DNA of 63,029 nt from Prolixibacteraceae bacterium JC049 (GTDB lineage Bacteria > Bacteroidota > Bacteroidia > Bacteroidales > Prolixibacteraceae), in assembly GCA_023369685.1 (NCBI GenBank), contig SACZ01000011.1:1-63029 (forward strand). Reading direction: 5' to 3'. Shown in pieces: positions 27,406 to 36,153 of this stretch. Position 1 is the stretch's first letter. Every line of letters starts with the position of its first letter. The notes below the pieces were generated by a model. It worked only from the letters and a program-made list of their open reading frames with translations. It had not been told where the DNA came from and did not search any database. Both the position numbers and the translations under genes were made by a program.

Positions 27406-29913
27406 ATGAGAAGAGACCATCTATTTTATAAACGAATAGTTTCTAGCATCATTTTAATGATGTGTTTTCTATCAGTGCATAATGTTGTAGCTACTCCCGT
27501 AAAGGGAGTAGTTTTGGACAATGCAACATTAGAGCCACTACCATTCGTAAATATCTGGATTAAGGGAACGACAATAGGAACGAGCTCAGATGTTAACGGT
27601 AAATTTGAATTGGACTATTCATATACTGATTCAACAATTATTGCTTTTAGCTTTGTTGGTTATGAGCCATTAGAACACTATTACAATCAAATAAAGGCAA
27701 CTGAAGAGGTAAAAATATTATTGAAAGAGGAAAAACTTTCTCTTGCCGAGGTGAAGGTTCGTCCGGACAATCACTATGCTCGTTCAATCATAAAGAGTAT
27801 CATCAAAAATAAAAAGAGAAACAATCCTGATAATATCAAAGAGATTGATTATAAGAAGTATTCAAGAAAATCGATATTTCTATCCAATCTTAACAAAAGT
27901 ATTACCGAAAAAAAGAGTTTTAGAAGCACTAAAGCTGCTTTTATAACACAGTCGGACTCTACGGTTGCAATGCCAATATTCCTTATTGAAAAGCATTTTG
28001 CCTATTCGGTAAATAAAGATGAAAAGAAATTTCAGGAGACACTAGAAGATAGCAAGCAAGAGTGCATTATGCCTCAGATGCAAAATGTAATTAACACGGT
28101 TATAGGTCGTAAGATTACATCAAACGTCAACTTCTACGACAACCAGATTGATATCTTAAACAGAGGGTTGCCCAGTCCAATTGCCTGGAACAACCAAATG
28201 TATTATAATATTTATTTAGCAGATAGTTTAAATCGATCAGGAGTAAAACAATATAAATTTGAGTTTTACCCTAAAAGTTACAGAAGTACAGCAATGAAAG
28301 GTCACTTCTGGATCGACTCTAATAACTATTCATTGACTGAACTTCATGCGAAATTACCCAAAACGGCTAATGTCAATTTTGTAAAGCATTTTGAAGTTCA
28401 CCAATATTTTCAACCTATTGCCAATGGCAAGTGGTTCTTTAAAGGGCAGAAAATTAAAGCAGAACTGTCTATTGCTCAAAAAAGCAAGAAAAGAACCAAT
28501 CTGACCATTCAAAACATTTCTGATTACCATCATGTTAAATTACCAGCATTACATCGCACCGTAACAACAATTGATGCTTTGGCTGTTAATTCTTCAAAAC
28601 AGAATGGGCCTAAAGATTCCTATGAAATAGTTCCGTTCGACTCTCTTGAAATGCAAGCGTATCAAGGAATTAAGAAATTAAAGGAGAATAAACTACTGAA
28701 ACACATCAGTAAGTTTTCTGATATGACCTTGACAGGGTATTATAACCTTGGGAAAATCGATTTAGGTTCTTACATGGATATATATCGTAAGAATAAGATT
28801 GAAGGTAGTCGCTTTACCTTACCACTAAGAACCAACGAAAATTTCTCTAAGACATTCTCTGTTGGTGGTTACGTTGGTTATGGATTTAAGGATAAGGCAG
28901 TGAAATATGGAGGTAAAATTAACTATAAACTTCCTTTTGAAAACCGAACTATTCTTACTTTAAAATACGATAACGACTACTATTCGTTAACCAACTACCG
29001 TTTTGTCGATTTTATTCGAGAAAATCCATTTGAAGCCGGAGGTGGTAATATCCTTTCATCATTTACCACTCGTGTTCCAAACCCTTATATGTTGAAACAA
29101 CAAAAAGTAAGTTTGAATTTCGAAACTCAAATGAAGAAAGATATTGGTTTAACTATTCGTCCTTTCTGGGAGAGATACAATGCTTCTGAATTTGTTAAGT
29201 TCAACCATAATACAAATAACATTAGTTCGTTTAATAACTATGGTGTTTTAGCCGATTTACGTTTTTCGTTTAATCAGCCATTCGATGATGGATTCTTTTA
29301 CCGTATCTATTATGGTAATCAAAAACCAGTCATACACCTTTCAACTATTTTAGGGCGAACAACTTTAAATAATGGCGATAAAAAGAAATCCGAGCCTTAT
29401 TTCAATGTAAATATGACATTGAAGAACCGAATGAATTTTGGTCCATCGTTTCTAAAAATGATGTTTAATGTAGGTTATATTGGAGGTAATGTACCTTATC
29501 CTTTACTGCATATGCCAAGAGGAACAAGAGATTTGGGATTTGCTCGTTATCATTATAATTTGTTATTTAATAGTTCATTTGCATCCGACATCTACTCAAA
29601 TCTACACATGAGTTTAAATGGTGGAGGAGTTTTATTGGGCAAATTTCCTCTACTTAAAAGACTGAATCTTAGAGAATCAGTATCATTTAAAGGATTCTGG
29701 GGAAAATTGAGCAAACGACATGAAAAGATATTATCTATGCCAGACTATTTAAGAGCACCTACAAAAAAGCCTTACATGGAACTAGGTTTTGGTGTTACAA
29801 ATATCTTTAAAGTGCTACGTATAGAGTATATCCGACGCTTAAATGCAGGAGCCGAATTCGATAAGTTCTCGTCGAAAGACGGTGTAAGATTCCGCATTGA
29901 AGTAAGTTTTTAA
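27406..29913 (+). CDS. DUF5686 outer-membrane protein with a carboxypeptidase-like domain
   Basis: 835 residues. After a signal peptide (ISSIILMMCFLSVHNVVAT) comes a carboxypeptidase-regulatory-like domain (VKGVVLDNATLEPLPFVNIWIKGTTIGTSSDVNGKFELDY ... FSFVGYEPL, residues 33-110), then a central domain (SIIKSIIKNKKRNNPDNIKEIDYKKYSRKSIF) and a C-terminal barrel of alternating strands ending FRIEVSF with a terminal Phe, as for BamA-assembled proteins. DUF5686 proteins are outer-membrane beta-barrels without plug or TonB box. It is first in the six-gene lipid operon with an 11-bp gap to the next gene; a role in lipid export or insertion is inference. Confidence 0.8.
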   Translation: MRRDHLFYKRIVSSIILMMCFLSVHNVVATPVKGVVLDNATLEPLPFVNIWIKGTTIGTSSDVNGKFELDYSYTDSTIIAFSFVGYEPLEHYYNQIKATEEVKILLKEEKLSLAEVKVRPDNHYARSIIKSIIKNKKRNNPDNIKEIDYKKYSRKSIFLSNLNKSITEKKSFRSTKAAFITQSDSTVAMPIFLIEKHFAYSVNKDEKKFQETLEDSKQECIMPQMQNVINTVIGRKITSNVNFYDNQIDILNRGLPSPIAWNNQMYYNIYLADSLNRSGVKQYKFEFYPKSYRSTAMKGHFWIDSNNYSLTELHAKLPKTANVNFVKHFEVHQYFQPIANGKWFFKGQKIKAELSIAQKSKKRTNLTIQNISDYHHVKLPALHRTVTTIDALAVNSSKQNGPKDSYEIVPFDSLEMQAYQGIKKLKENKLLKHISKFSDMTLTGYYNLGKIDLGSYMDIYRKNKIEGSRFTLPLRTNENFSKTFSVGGYVGYGFKDKAVKYGGKINYKLPFENRTILTLKYDNDYYSLTNYRFVDFIRENPFEAGGGNILSSFTTRVPNPYMLKQQKVSLNFETQMKKDIGLTIRPFWERYNASEFVKFNHNTNNISSFNNYGVLADLRFSFNQPFDDGFFYRIYYGNQKPVIHLSTILGRTTLNNGDKKKSEPYFNVNMTLKNRMNFGPSFLKMMFNVGYIGGNVPYPLLHMPRGTRDLGFARYHYNLLFNSSFASDIYSNLHMSLNGGGVLLGKFPLLKRLNLRESVSFKGFWGKLSKRHEKILSMPDYLRAPTKKPYMELGFGVTNIFKVLRIEYIRRLNAGAEFDKFSSKDGVRFRIEVSF

Positions 29914-29924
29914 GAATTGTATAT

Positions 29925-31610
29925 ATGAATTGGTCTAATAATATATTTCAAGAGTTTTTTAAACTCTTTATTGTTCTTGTTGTATTCAGTTGTTGTCGAG
30001 GCATTTTTTTATTGCAAAATGCATTCTTTTACGACACTAACACTTTAATGGACACACTTGGCATATTTGCTGCAGGATTCAAATACGATGTTGCAGCATT
30101 ATTGCTAATAAACACCCCTTATATTGCAATAAAAACCATTGCAACCATTAAGCGTAACCAGTCATTGCAGCAACTGGCAAAGACACTGTTTATTGCTGTC
30201 AACCTACTGGCAATTATCGTCAACATCATCGATATCTTTTATTTTGCTTATACGCTCGATCGATTGACTTTTGCATTCTTCGATTATCTGCGTACTCAGA
30301 AAAACCTGGGTATTCTTTTATATCGATTTGCTGGAGACTACTGGTATGGTGTAATTTTCTTTGTGGCATTCATTATGCTTATTGTAAAAGGATACAATAA
30401 GATTGAAAAAATAAAGTCACCTATATCTCTTGCACCACACTATAAGAACAAGCTTATTATTTTAGGTACAGCATTGTGGCTATGTGGTTGTACCGGAAGT
30501 ATCATTCCTTTTTCGAATGGTCTTATAGTTAATCAGTCAAAAGTAGAAACACAAAAAGTATTTAAGTTAGCCGCTCAACTTAATACTCCCTATAACATGT
30601 TGGCCAATTGGCTGGATCCAATTAAGAAGCATCCAATTGAAAAGCTAGAAGAGAACCACTATACTGCAAAAAGCGATACTTTATTTCAGAAAAAGAACAT
30701 TGTAGTATTTATTCTCGAAGGTTTTACCAAAGAAGCTTCAGGATTATTGAACCCTGACATGGACAATGGCAATTACAAGGGCTATACTCCATTTTTGGAT
30801 TCATTGATGCAAAAAGGCTACTTCTTCACCAACGCTTATGCCAATGGACGCAGAAGTATGGATGCAGTTCCTGCTATTTTAGCTTCCCGACCAGTTTCAT
30901 TTTACGACGATCAGGAGAAGGTAATCAGTATAGCTTCATTATTGAAAAACGAAGGCTATACGACCCAATTCTATCATGGAGCCCACAACGGATCTATGGA
31001 TTTCGACATATTCTGTAAAAAAGCTGGAATTGACCAATACTTCGGTTTAACCGAATACAACAACATGAACGATTTCGATGGTACATGGGGTATTTGGGAT
31101 GAACCCTTCTTGCAATACATGGCCCAATGTCAGAATAAGACACAACAGCCATTCTGCTCAACGGTTTTCAATCTTTCTTCGCATAATCCTTATGTGTTGC
31201 CAGAACAGCACAACGACCGATTTAAAGAAGGTGTTGCACCTATTAGCAGATGCATTGAGTATGCCGATTACAGTATCAAACAATATTTCGAAACGGTAAA
31301 AGACATGCCATGGTATGAAAATACGGTATTTGTTTTTGCCGCCGATCACTCAATAATTCCATGGCACAAGAGTTACGCATCATACGACAACTCATTTGCC
31401 ATTCCGCTATTCTTCTTTACTCCCGATCAATCATTGGTTGGGAAGTCGGACAGAATTGCACAACAGGCAGATATTATGCCCTCGTTATTGAATTATTTGA
31501 ACTATCCAAAATCATATAAAGCCATTGGAAACGATCTGTTCAATAGCAAAACAGACCAATGGGCGATAACAGAAGTGATGAAAGTTCCCCATTTAATTAA
31601 AAGACATTAA
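29925..31610 (+). CDS. LtaS-like membrane sulfatase-fold transferase
   Basis: 561 residues. Five membrane helices fill residues 10-195. The extracytoplasmic alkaline-phosphatase/sulfatase domain starts with the metal-binding Glu265 (NIVVFILEGF), carries a Ser311 in NGRRSMDAVPA where Gram-positive LtaS has the catalytic Thr, and ends in FVFAADHS with metal-binding Asp and His. Enzymes of this type move phosphoglycerol or phosphoethanolamine from phospholipids onto other acceptors. Bacteroidetes lack lipoteichoic acid, so its place in the SPT operon suggests a head-group transfer to a sphingolipid-type lipid; this is inference. It lies 11 bp after DUF5686 and 26 bp before the SPT-type gene. Confidence 0.8.
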   Translation: MNWSNNIFQEFFKLFIVLVVFSCCRGIFLLQNAFFYDTNTLMDTLGIFAAGFKYDVAALLLINTPYIAIKTIATIKRNQSLQQLAKTLFIAVNLLAIIVNIIDIFYFAYTLDRLTFAFFDYLRTQKNLGILLYRFAGDYWYGVIFFVAFIMLIVKGYNKIEKIKSPISLAPHYKNKLIILGTALWLCGCTGSIIPFSNGLIVNQSKVETQKVFKLAAQLNTPYNMLANWLDPIKKHPIEKLEENHYTAKSDTLFQKKNIVVFILEGFTKEASGLLNPDMDNGNYKGYTPFLDSLMQKGYFFTNAYANGRRSMDAVPAILASRPVSFYDDQEKVISIASLLKNEGYTTQFYHGAHNGSMDFDIFCKKAGIDQYFGLTEYNNMNDFDGTWGIWDEPFLQYMAQCQNKTQQPFCSTVFNLSSHNPYVLPEQHNDRFKEGVAPISRCIEYADYSIKQYFETVKDMPWYENTVFVFAADHSIIPWHKSYASYDNSFAIPLFFFTPDQSLVGKSDRIAQQADIMPSLLNYLNYPKSYKAIGNDLFNSKTDQWAITEVMKVPHLIKRH

Positions 31611-31636
31611 ACAACTCCCATTATTTAGCACAACAT

Positions 31637-32866
31637 ATGGAAAATACTTGTATGAAAACGAAGAAACTAGTAGAGCGTGGCGGTTTGTTAAAGCAAGCCA
31701 AAATTCTTAAGCACAAAGGACTTTATCCTTATTTTAATGCTGTAGGCTCTACTCAATCTGACAAAGCAATTATTGGAGGGAAAGAGGTTTTGATGTTCGG
31801 ATCGAACAACTACCTGGGCCTTTCTGGTGATGCGCGCATTAAAGCCGCAATGAAAAAAGCCATTGACAAATACGGTACTTCTTGCACTGGTAGCCGTTTT
31901 ATGAATGGAACTATTTCTCTTCACCACGAGCTAGAAGCTGAATTAAAAGATTTTCTTAAGAAAGATGCAGTAATTATATTCCCTACTGGTTTCCAGGTAA
32001 ACGTAGGAGTTATTCCTGCTGTTACCGACAAAAACGATCTTATTTTTATCGATGAACTAAACCACGCTTCCATTATCGATGGTTGTAGAATGAGTTTTGC
32101 GCGTCGTGTGAAATACAAACACAACAATATTGACGACCTAGAGCAAAAACTAAAATTCCATACCGAAAAGAATAAAGATGCCGTTAGCTTAATCATTTGC
32201 GATGGTATTTTCTCTATGGATGGAGATATTGCTCACCTGGATAAAATTGCTGAGTTAGGACAAAAATACCAGGCAATGGTAATGGTCGACTGTGCTCATG
32301 CCATTGGTGTAATTGGAGAAAATGGATCTGGAACAGCATCGCACCATGGTGTAACCGACAAGGTAGACTTAATTGGAGGAACATTTAGTAAATCACTAGC
32401 ATCTGTTGGTGGTTTCGTAGCCGGAAGCTCAGAAGTAATTGACTACTTAAGTCACGCTTCTCGCTCATATATGTTCAGCGCAAGTTTGCCACCAGCATCA
32501 ACTGCAGCAGCGTTGGAAGCATTACGAATTATTCGTTCAGATGATTCGTTGCGCCAAAAGCTTTGGGATAACACCAACCATGCTATTCGCAAAATGGTAG
32601 AAGCTGGATTAGACATTGGTAACGCCGAATCGCCAATTATTCCGGTATACATTCGCAACTCACAAAAAACTTTTATGGTAGCCAAAGAACTACTTGATAA
32701 AGGTATTTACGTGAATCCGGTTGTTGCTCCTGGAGTAAAAGATTCTGAATCGCTATTGAGATTCTCATTAACGGCATTGCATTCTCACCAGCAAATTGAT
32801 TTTGCCATTGAATGCATCGCAGAAGTTGTGCACAAATACTGTAACACACCAGCGGTATGTCAATAG
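31637..32866 (+). CDS. SPT-type alpha-oxoamine synthase (serine or cysteate acyltransferase)
   Basis: 409 residues; an ATG at 31652 is also possible. It is a fold-type I PLP enzyme: His143 stacks on the cofactor (ELNHASIIDG), Asp218 in VDCAHAIG binds the pyridine nitrogen, and Lys252 in GGTFSKSLASVGG forms the Schiff base. FMNGTISLHHELE and SYMFSASLPPAS also fit. The family condenses an amino acid with acyl-CoA or acyl-ACP. The likeness to Bacteroidetes serine palmitoyltransferase is strong, but the close homologues that use L-cysteate (SulA/CFAT, capnine pathway) cannot be separated by eye. The second acidic residue of the common VDDAH/VDEAH motif is Cys219. It overlaps the GNAT-like gene by 10 bp. 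Confidence 0.9.
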   Translation: MENTCMKTKKLVERGGLLKQAKILKHKGLYPYFNAVGSTQSDKAIIGGKEVLMFGSNNYLGLSGDARIKAAMKKAIDKYGTSCTGSRFMNGTISLHHELEAELKDFLKKDAVIIFPTGFQVNVGVIPAVTDKNDLIFIDELNHASIIDGCRMSFARRVKYKHNNIDDLEQKLKFHTEKNKDAVSLIICDGIFSMDGDIAHLDKIAELGQKYQAMVMVDCAHAIGVIGENGSGTASHHGVTDKVDLIGGTFSKSLASVGGFVAGSSEVIDYLSHASRSYMFSASLPPASTAAALEALRIIRSDDSLRQKLWDNTNHAIRKMVEAGLDIGNAESPIIPVYIRNSQKTFMVAKELLDKGIYVNPVVAPGVKDSESLLRFSLTALHSHQQIDFAIECIAEVVHKYCNTPAVCQ

Positions 32867-33981
32867 CAATAAAAGAAGTAAAGAATAAGGCCGATTTAAA
32901 GGCCTTTATTCACCTTTATACTCGCATGTACAAAGATTGTAAGTATAGTGCCTCTCCACTTCATTTCGATGAAGTAGGAACTTTACGTACGGATAAAAAC
33001 CCGGCACATAAACATTGTACATCTCAATATTGGATAGCTTATAAAGATGGCAAGCCAGCAGGCAGAATTGCGGCCTTTATCAATCGCCTGGAATGCGAAA
33101 AAGAGAATAAAATGATTGGTCGCTTTGGTTGGTATGATTTTATCGACGACAAAGCTGTATCAAAGGCTTTGATGGATGAAGCGATCAAGTGGATGAAAGA
33201 AAAAAGTGTTGTTCAGTTACACGGACCACTAGGCTTTTCAGATCTAGATCGACAAGGTCTGTTGATTGAAGGATTTGAAGAGATGAGCACTTTTGCTACG
33301 AACTACAACTATCCTTATTATCAAGCTCACTTAGAAAAAATGGGCTTCGAAAAAAGTACCGATTGGGTGGAGTTTAGTTTAAATGTAGAACATGTCGACT
33401 ATCCTCGTTTCAAGAAAATTGCCAACTTTGTTTCTCAGAAAAAAGGATACGAGATCATCCATTGTAAAAACAAGAAAGAGCTACGCACATATGTACCTGC
33501 CATATTCAGGCTATTGAATAAAGAGTATGAAGGGCTTTATGGATTTGTCTCTTTAACAGAAGAACAAATCGAGTATTATGCCGATATGTTCATCGGTTTA
33601 ATTAAGATGGATCTGATTTGTTTGGTAAAAGACAAAGAAGGGAAATTGGTTGGTTTCGGTTTAACAATGCCATCATTCTCCAAAGCATGTCTGAAAGCGC
33701 AGGGATCTCTGTTTCCAACAGGGTGGTTTCACTTTTTGCAAGCCATGCGTAAAAACGACACTATCGACTTTTATCTAATTGCCATCGATAAAGAACATCA
33801 GAACAATGGTGTTAATGCACTTTTCATGGCTCATATTGCCGAAGCAGCTATGAAGATGAAAGTGAAATGGGCTGAGACCAATATCAATCTGGAAGATAAC
33901 GACAAAATTCAATCTATGTGGAGTCGTTCTTTCGATCATAGACAACATAAACGCAGACGCTGTTATAGCATCAATCTATAA
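32857..33981 (+). CDS. GNAT-like acyltransferase, bacterial ceramide synthase candidate
   Basis: 374 residues. It has an N-terminal acyl-CoA N-acyltransferase fold (YKDGKPAGRIAAFINRLECEKENKMIGRFGWYDFIDD), then HGPLGFSDLDRQGLLIEGFEE and NYPYYQAHLEKMGFEK, and a second GNAT-like half (LLNKEYEGLYGFVSLTEEQIEYYAD ... FYLIAIDKEHQNNGVNALFMAHIAEAA). The gene order SPT then this protein then an epimerase-family reductase is the set (spt, bcerS, cerR) shown in Caulobacter to make ceramides, so this would N-acylate 3-ketosphinganine or 3-ketocapnine. The start overlaps the SPT gene, showing translational coupling. Assignment rests on order plus family. Confidence 0.75.
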   Translation: MSIAIKEVKNKADLKAFIHLYTRMYKDCKYSASPLHFDEVGTLRTDKNPAHKHCTSQYWIAYKDGKPAGRIAAFINRLECEKENKMIGRFGWYDFIDDKAVSKALMDEAIKWMKEKSVVQLHGPLGFSDLDRQGLLIEGFEEMSTFATNYNYPYYQAHLEKMGFEKSTDWVEFSLNVEHVDYPRFKKIANFVSQKKGYEIIHCKNKKELRTYVPAIFRLLNKEYEGLYGFVSLTEEQIEYYADMFIGLIKMDLICLVKDKEGKLVGFGLTMPSFSKACLKAQGSLFPTGWFHFLQAMRKNDTIDFYLIAIDKEHQNNGVNALFMAHIAEAAMKMKVKWAETNINLEDNDKIQSMWSRSFDHRQHKRRRCYSINL

Positions 33982-33983
33982 AA

Positions 33984-34985
33984 ATGGCAAACGTACTAAT
34001 AACAGGAGCAAGTGGTTTCATTGGTAGTTTTCTGGTTGAAAAAGGATTAGAACTAGGACACACTATCTATGCTGCAATACGTCAGTCAAGTAGTAAAAAA
34101 TACTTACAAGATAAACGTATTAATTTCGTGTATGTACAATTGGACAATACCGAAAGTTTAACCCAGCAATGGAAACAATTAAAAGCCGAAGGAATACACT
34201 TCGACTATGTAGTTCACAATGCCGGAGTTACCAAAGTCCGCGATAATGATGAATTCGACCAGGTAAATAATGGCTATACCCAAAACCTGATGAACTCTTT
34301 GGCTCAGGCAGAAATGCAACCTAAGAAGTTTATTTTTGTAAGTAGTCTGGCAGCTTATGGTCCCGGGAAAGATAATTTCCAACCGATAAAAGATGCTGAT
34401 ATCCCCTGCCCTGTCACCCATTATGGTAAGAGTAAATTGAAAGCCGAAAACTTTCTTAAAGAACAGGATTTAATGCCTTACCTTATTTTCCGCCCAACAG
34501 GCGTTTATGGACCAAGAGAGACTGATTATTATACGTTCTTCAAGTCTATTAATAATCACATCGAAGTTTACATAGGAAGTAGTTCGCAATTACTATCATT
34601 TATTCATGTATTCGACTTGGTTGACGTCATTTTTAAATCGATGAACTCGGAGATAGTAAACAAAGCCTACTTCGTAACAGACGGGAATAGTTATACTACC
34701 CAACAATTTGCACAAATCACTAAGCAGTTACTACAAAAACGTACAGTGCGTATAGTAATTCCAGCTTTTATTGTGAAGTGTGTATTTGCTGTAACCGAAC
34801 GATGGGCACGATTTAGAAATCAAATTACAGTTCTGAATAAAGACAAATACAACGAACTAATTAGTGAGAATTGGTCATGCAACTCAACTCAAACCATGAT
34901 CGACTTCAATTTTAAACCTGAGTATACTCTAAAAAAAGGAGTAAAAGTTACACTTGACTGGTATAAAAAGAATAAATGGTTATGA
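33984..34985 (+). CDS. NAD(P)-dependent epimerase-family reductase (CerR-like candidate)
   Basis: 333 residues. The Rossmann fingerprint is VLITGASGFIGSFLVEKG at residues 4-21; the catalytic Tyr-x3-Lys is HYGKSKLKAE near residue 150, and VSSLAAYG supplies the Ser. The extended SDR layout (FRPTGVYGPRETDYYTF, SFIHVFDLVDVIF) matches NAD-dependent epimerases. In the Caulobacter ceramide pathway an enzyme of this family reduces the 3-keto group, so here it is a candidate 3-keto-ceramide or 3-keto-capnine reductase. It starts 2 bp after the GNAT-like gene and overlaps the DUF4833 gene by 10 bp. Confidence 0.75.
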   Translation: MANVLITGASGFIGSFLVEKGLELGHTIYAAIRQSSSKKYLQDKRINFVYVQLDNTESLTQQWKQLKAEGIHFDYVVHNAGVTKVRDNDEFDQVNNGYTQNLMNSLAQAEMQPKKFIFVSSLAAYGPGKDNFQPIKDADIPCPVTHYGKSKLKAENFLKEQDLMPYLIFRPTGVYGPRETDYYTFFKSINNHIEVYIGSSSQLLSFIHVFDLVDVIFKSMNSEIVNKAYFVTDGNSYTTQQFAQITKQLLQKRTVRIVIPAFIVKCVFAVTERWARFRNQITVLNKDKYNELISENWSCNSTQTMIDFNFKPEYTLKKGVKVTLDWYKKNKWL

Positions 34986-35485
34986 GTATTTTAATGTCAA
35001 TTCTTATCTGTTTAAATCTTGGGAGTTTCACTACTCAAACTCCCAAGGTGCTTTTTCATATTGAGCGTAATCTCAATAAGAACATTGTGGTTTACGAAGC
35101 CAATTTCGACTCACAAGGTAACTTGGACAAAAAGCACCCTATAAAGGTTTACTGGATTCTAAAAGAGAAGAATAACAAGCAGGAATCGCTTAACTACATG
35201 GAGCGTAAAATGGCTTACGGAATTAAGTGTACTCCGAAAAAAGAGGAAAACAATACTTATAAAGTTCGTTTGGTTGCCGACGATTCAAGACAATTCACGC
35301 TGAAACAATTAGCACCATATAAAGCAGCGATATACACATACATCAATAAGAAGAAGTGTCAACTGAAACAGATGTTTATTCAGGCCGATAATAAAGCATT
35401 TCTCCCAAAAGTGAAATTCATCGAGCTGAAAGGTATAAATAATACAATTAAAGATGAATTGGAACGTTACTTCCCTAAAAAGTAA
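34976..35485 (+). CDS. DUF4833 secreted protein of the lipid operon
   Basis: 169 residues; starts at 34976 or at ATG 34982, both overlapping the preceding stop. A short signal segment (SILMSILICLNLGSFTTQ) leads into a beta-rich domain (VLFHIERNLNKNIVVYEANFD, KKHPIKVYWILKEKNN, MERKMAYGIKCTPKKEENNTYKVRLVADDSRQFTLK) that matches DUF4833. Function is unknown; a beta-sandwich in the periplasm next to lipid-making enzymes could bind or chaperone lipid. It is the last gene of the operon. Confidence 0.75.
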   Translation: MVMSILMSILICLNLGSFTTQTPKVLFHIERNLNKNIVVYEANFDSQGNLDKKHPIKVYWILKEKNNKQESLNYMERKMAYGIKCTPKKEENNTYKVRLVADDSRQFTLKQLAPYKAAIYTYINKKKCQLKQMFIQADNKAFLPKVKFIELKGINNTIKDELERYFPKK

Positions 35486-35641
35486 GAATCAATATAAACT
35501 AATACCAATACTTTAAATCACGCAAAACAACTCGTATATTTGTTATGAACGAATGTATTGTATAACTGTTGCCTGCTGAATAATTTTTTCGAACTGCTGT
35601 ATACCATTTTTATTCAGCCTGGTACTTATTTATGATGTAAA

Positions 35642-36064
35642 ATGAGCTCCAACCGAAATATTTGGATATGCCCTGTCTGCAAGCAGACATTCTGTGTCAC
35701 CAATCAATGGCACAATTGCTCTAAGCGCAAGCTTAACCGACACTTTTTAGTCCCCAATCCTGAGCTAAAAATGTTATTCGGAACTTTGGCTGTAGAAGTA
35801 AAAAAGATTGGTAATTATAACCTGATACCAACCGCCGATGGCATCTTTTTCCGATCGAATAACAACTTTCTAATCGTACACGTAGAAAAGAAAAGTTTGA
35901 AATTGGAGATACTCCTTAACAAGCAAATATCGAACATAAAAAAGCTCGATAAAGTGGAAATGGAGAATGAAAATCGATACCGTCATTATTTATCCATCAG
36001 TCAGACCAAAGAAATTGGTCCACCACTCATTGATGCACTAAAAGAAGCATATAATATTGCGTAA
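35642..36064 (+). CDS. DUF5655-like protein with an N-terminal zinc finger
   Basis: 140 residues. WICPVCKQTFCVTNQWHNC gives a short Cys/His metal site at residues 8-26. The remainder (FLVPNPELKMLFGTLAVEVKKIGNYNLIPTADGIFFRSNNNFLIVHVEKKSLKLEILL) fits the DUF5655 fold, a small alpha-beta domain seen alone or fused to DNA-modification proteins. It stands 156 bp after the lipid operon and is followed by a terminator. Role unknown. Confidence 0.65.
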   Translation: MSSNRNIWICPVCKQTFCVTNQWHNCSKRKLNRHFLVPNPELKMLFGTLAVEVKKIGNYNLIPTADGIFFRSNNNFLIVHVEKKSLKLEILLNKQISNIKKLDKVEMENENRYRHYLSISQTKEIGPPLIDALKEAYNIA

Positions 36065-36072
36065 ACACGCAG

Positions 36073-36099
36073 AAAGAGGCTCGAATCAAGCTTCTTTTT
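36073..36099 (+). terminator. Terminator after the DUF5655-like gene
   Basis: AAAGAGGCT pairs with AGCTTCTTT with one wobble, followed by more T. Confidence 0.75.
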
Positions 36100-36114
36100 T
36101 TAAAATTAAAAATA

Positions 36115-36140
36115 TAGAGCCGCAAAATTTTACGGCTCTA
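36115..36140 (-). terminator. Terminator after qorB
   Basis: TAGAGCCG and CGGCTCTA form a perfect 8-bp stem with a 10-nt loop; on the minus strand an AT-rich tail with T run follows. Confidence 0.8.
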
Positions 36141-36153
36141 CTTCTTTGTTTTA

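Noticed and set aside
35486-35641. Possible regulatory RNA between DUF4833 and DUF5655
   Set aside because: No stable hairpin or known riboswitch motif could be found in 156 bp.
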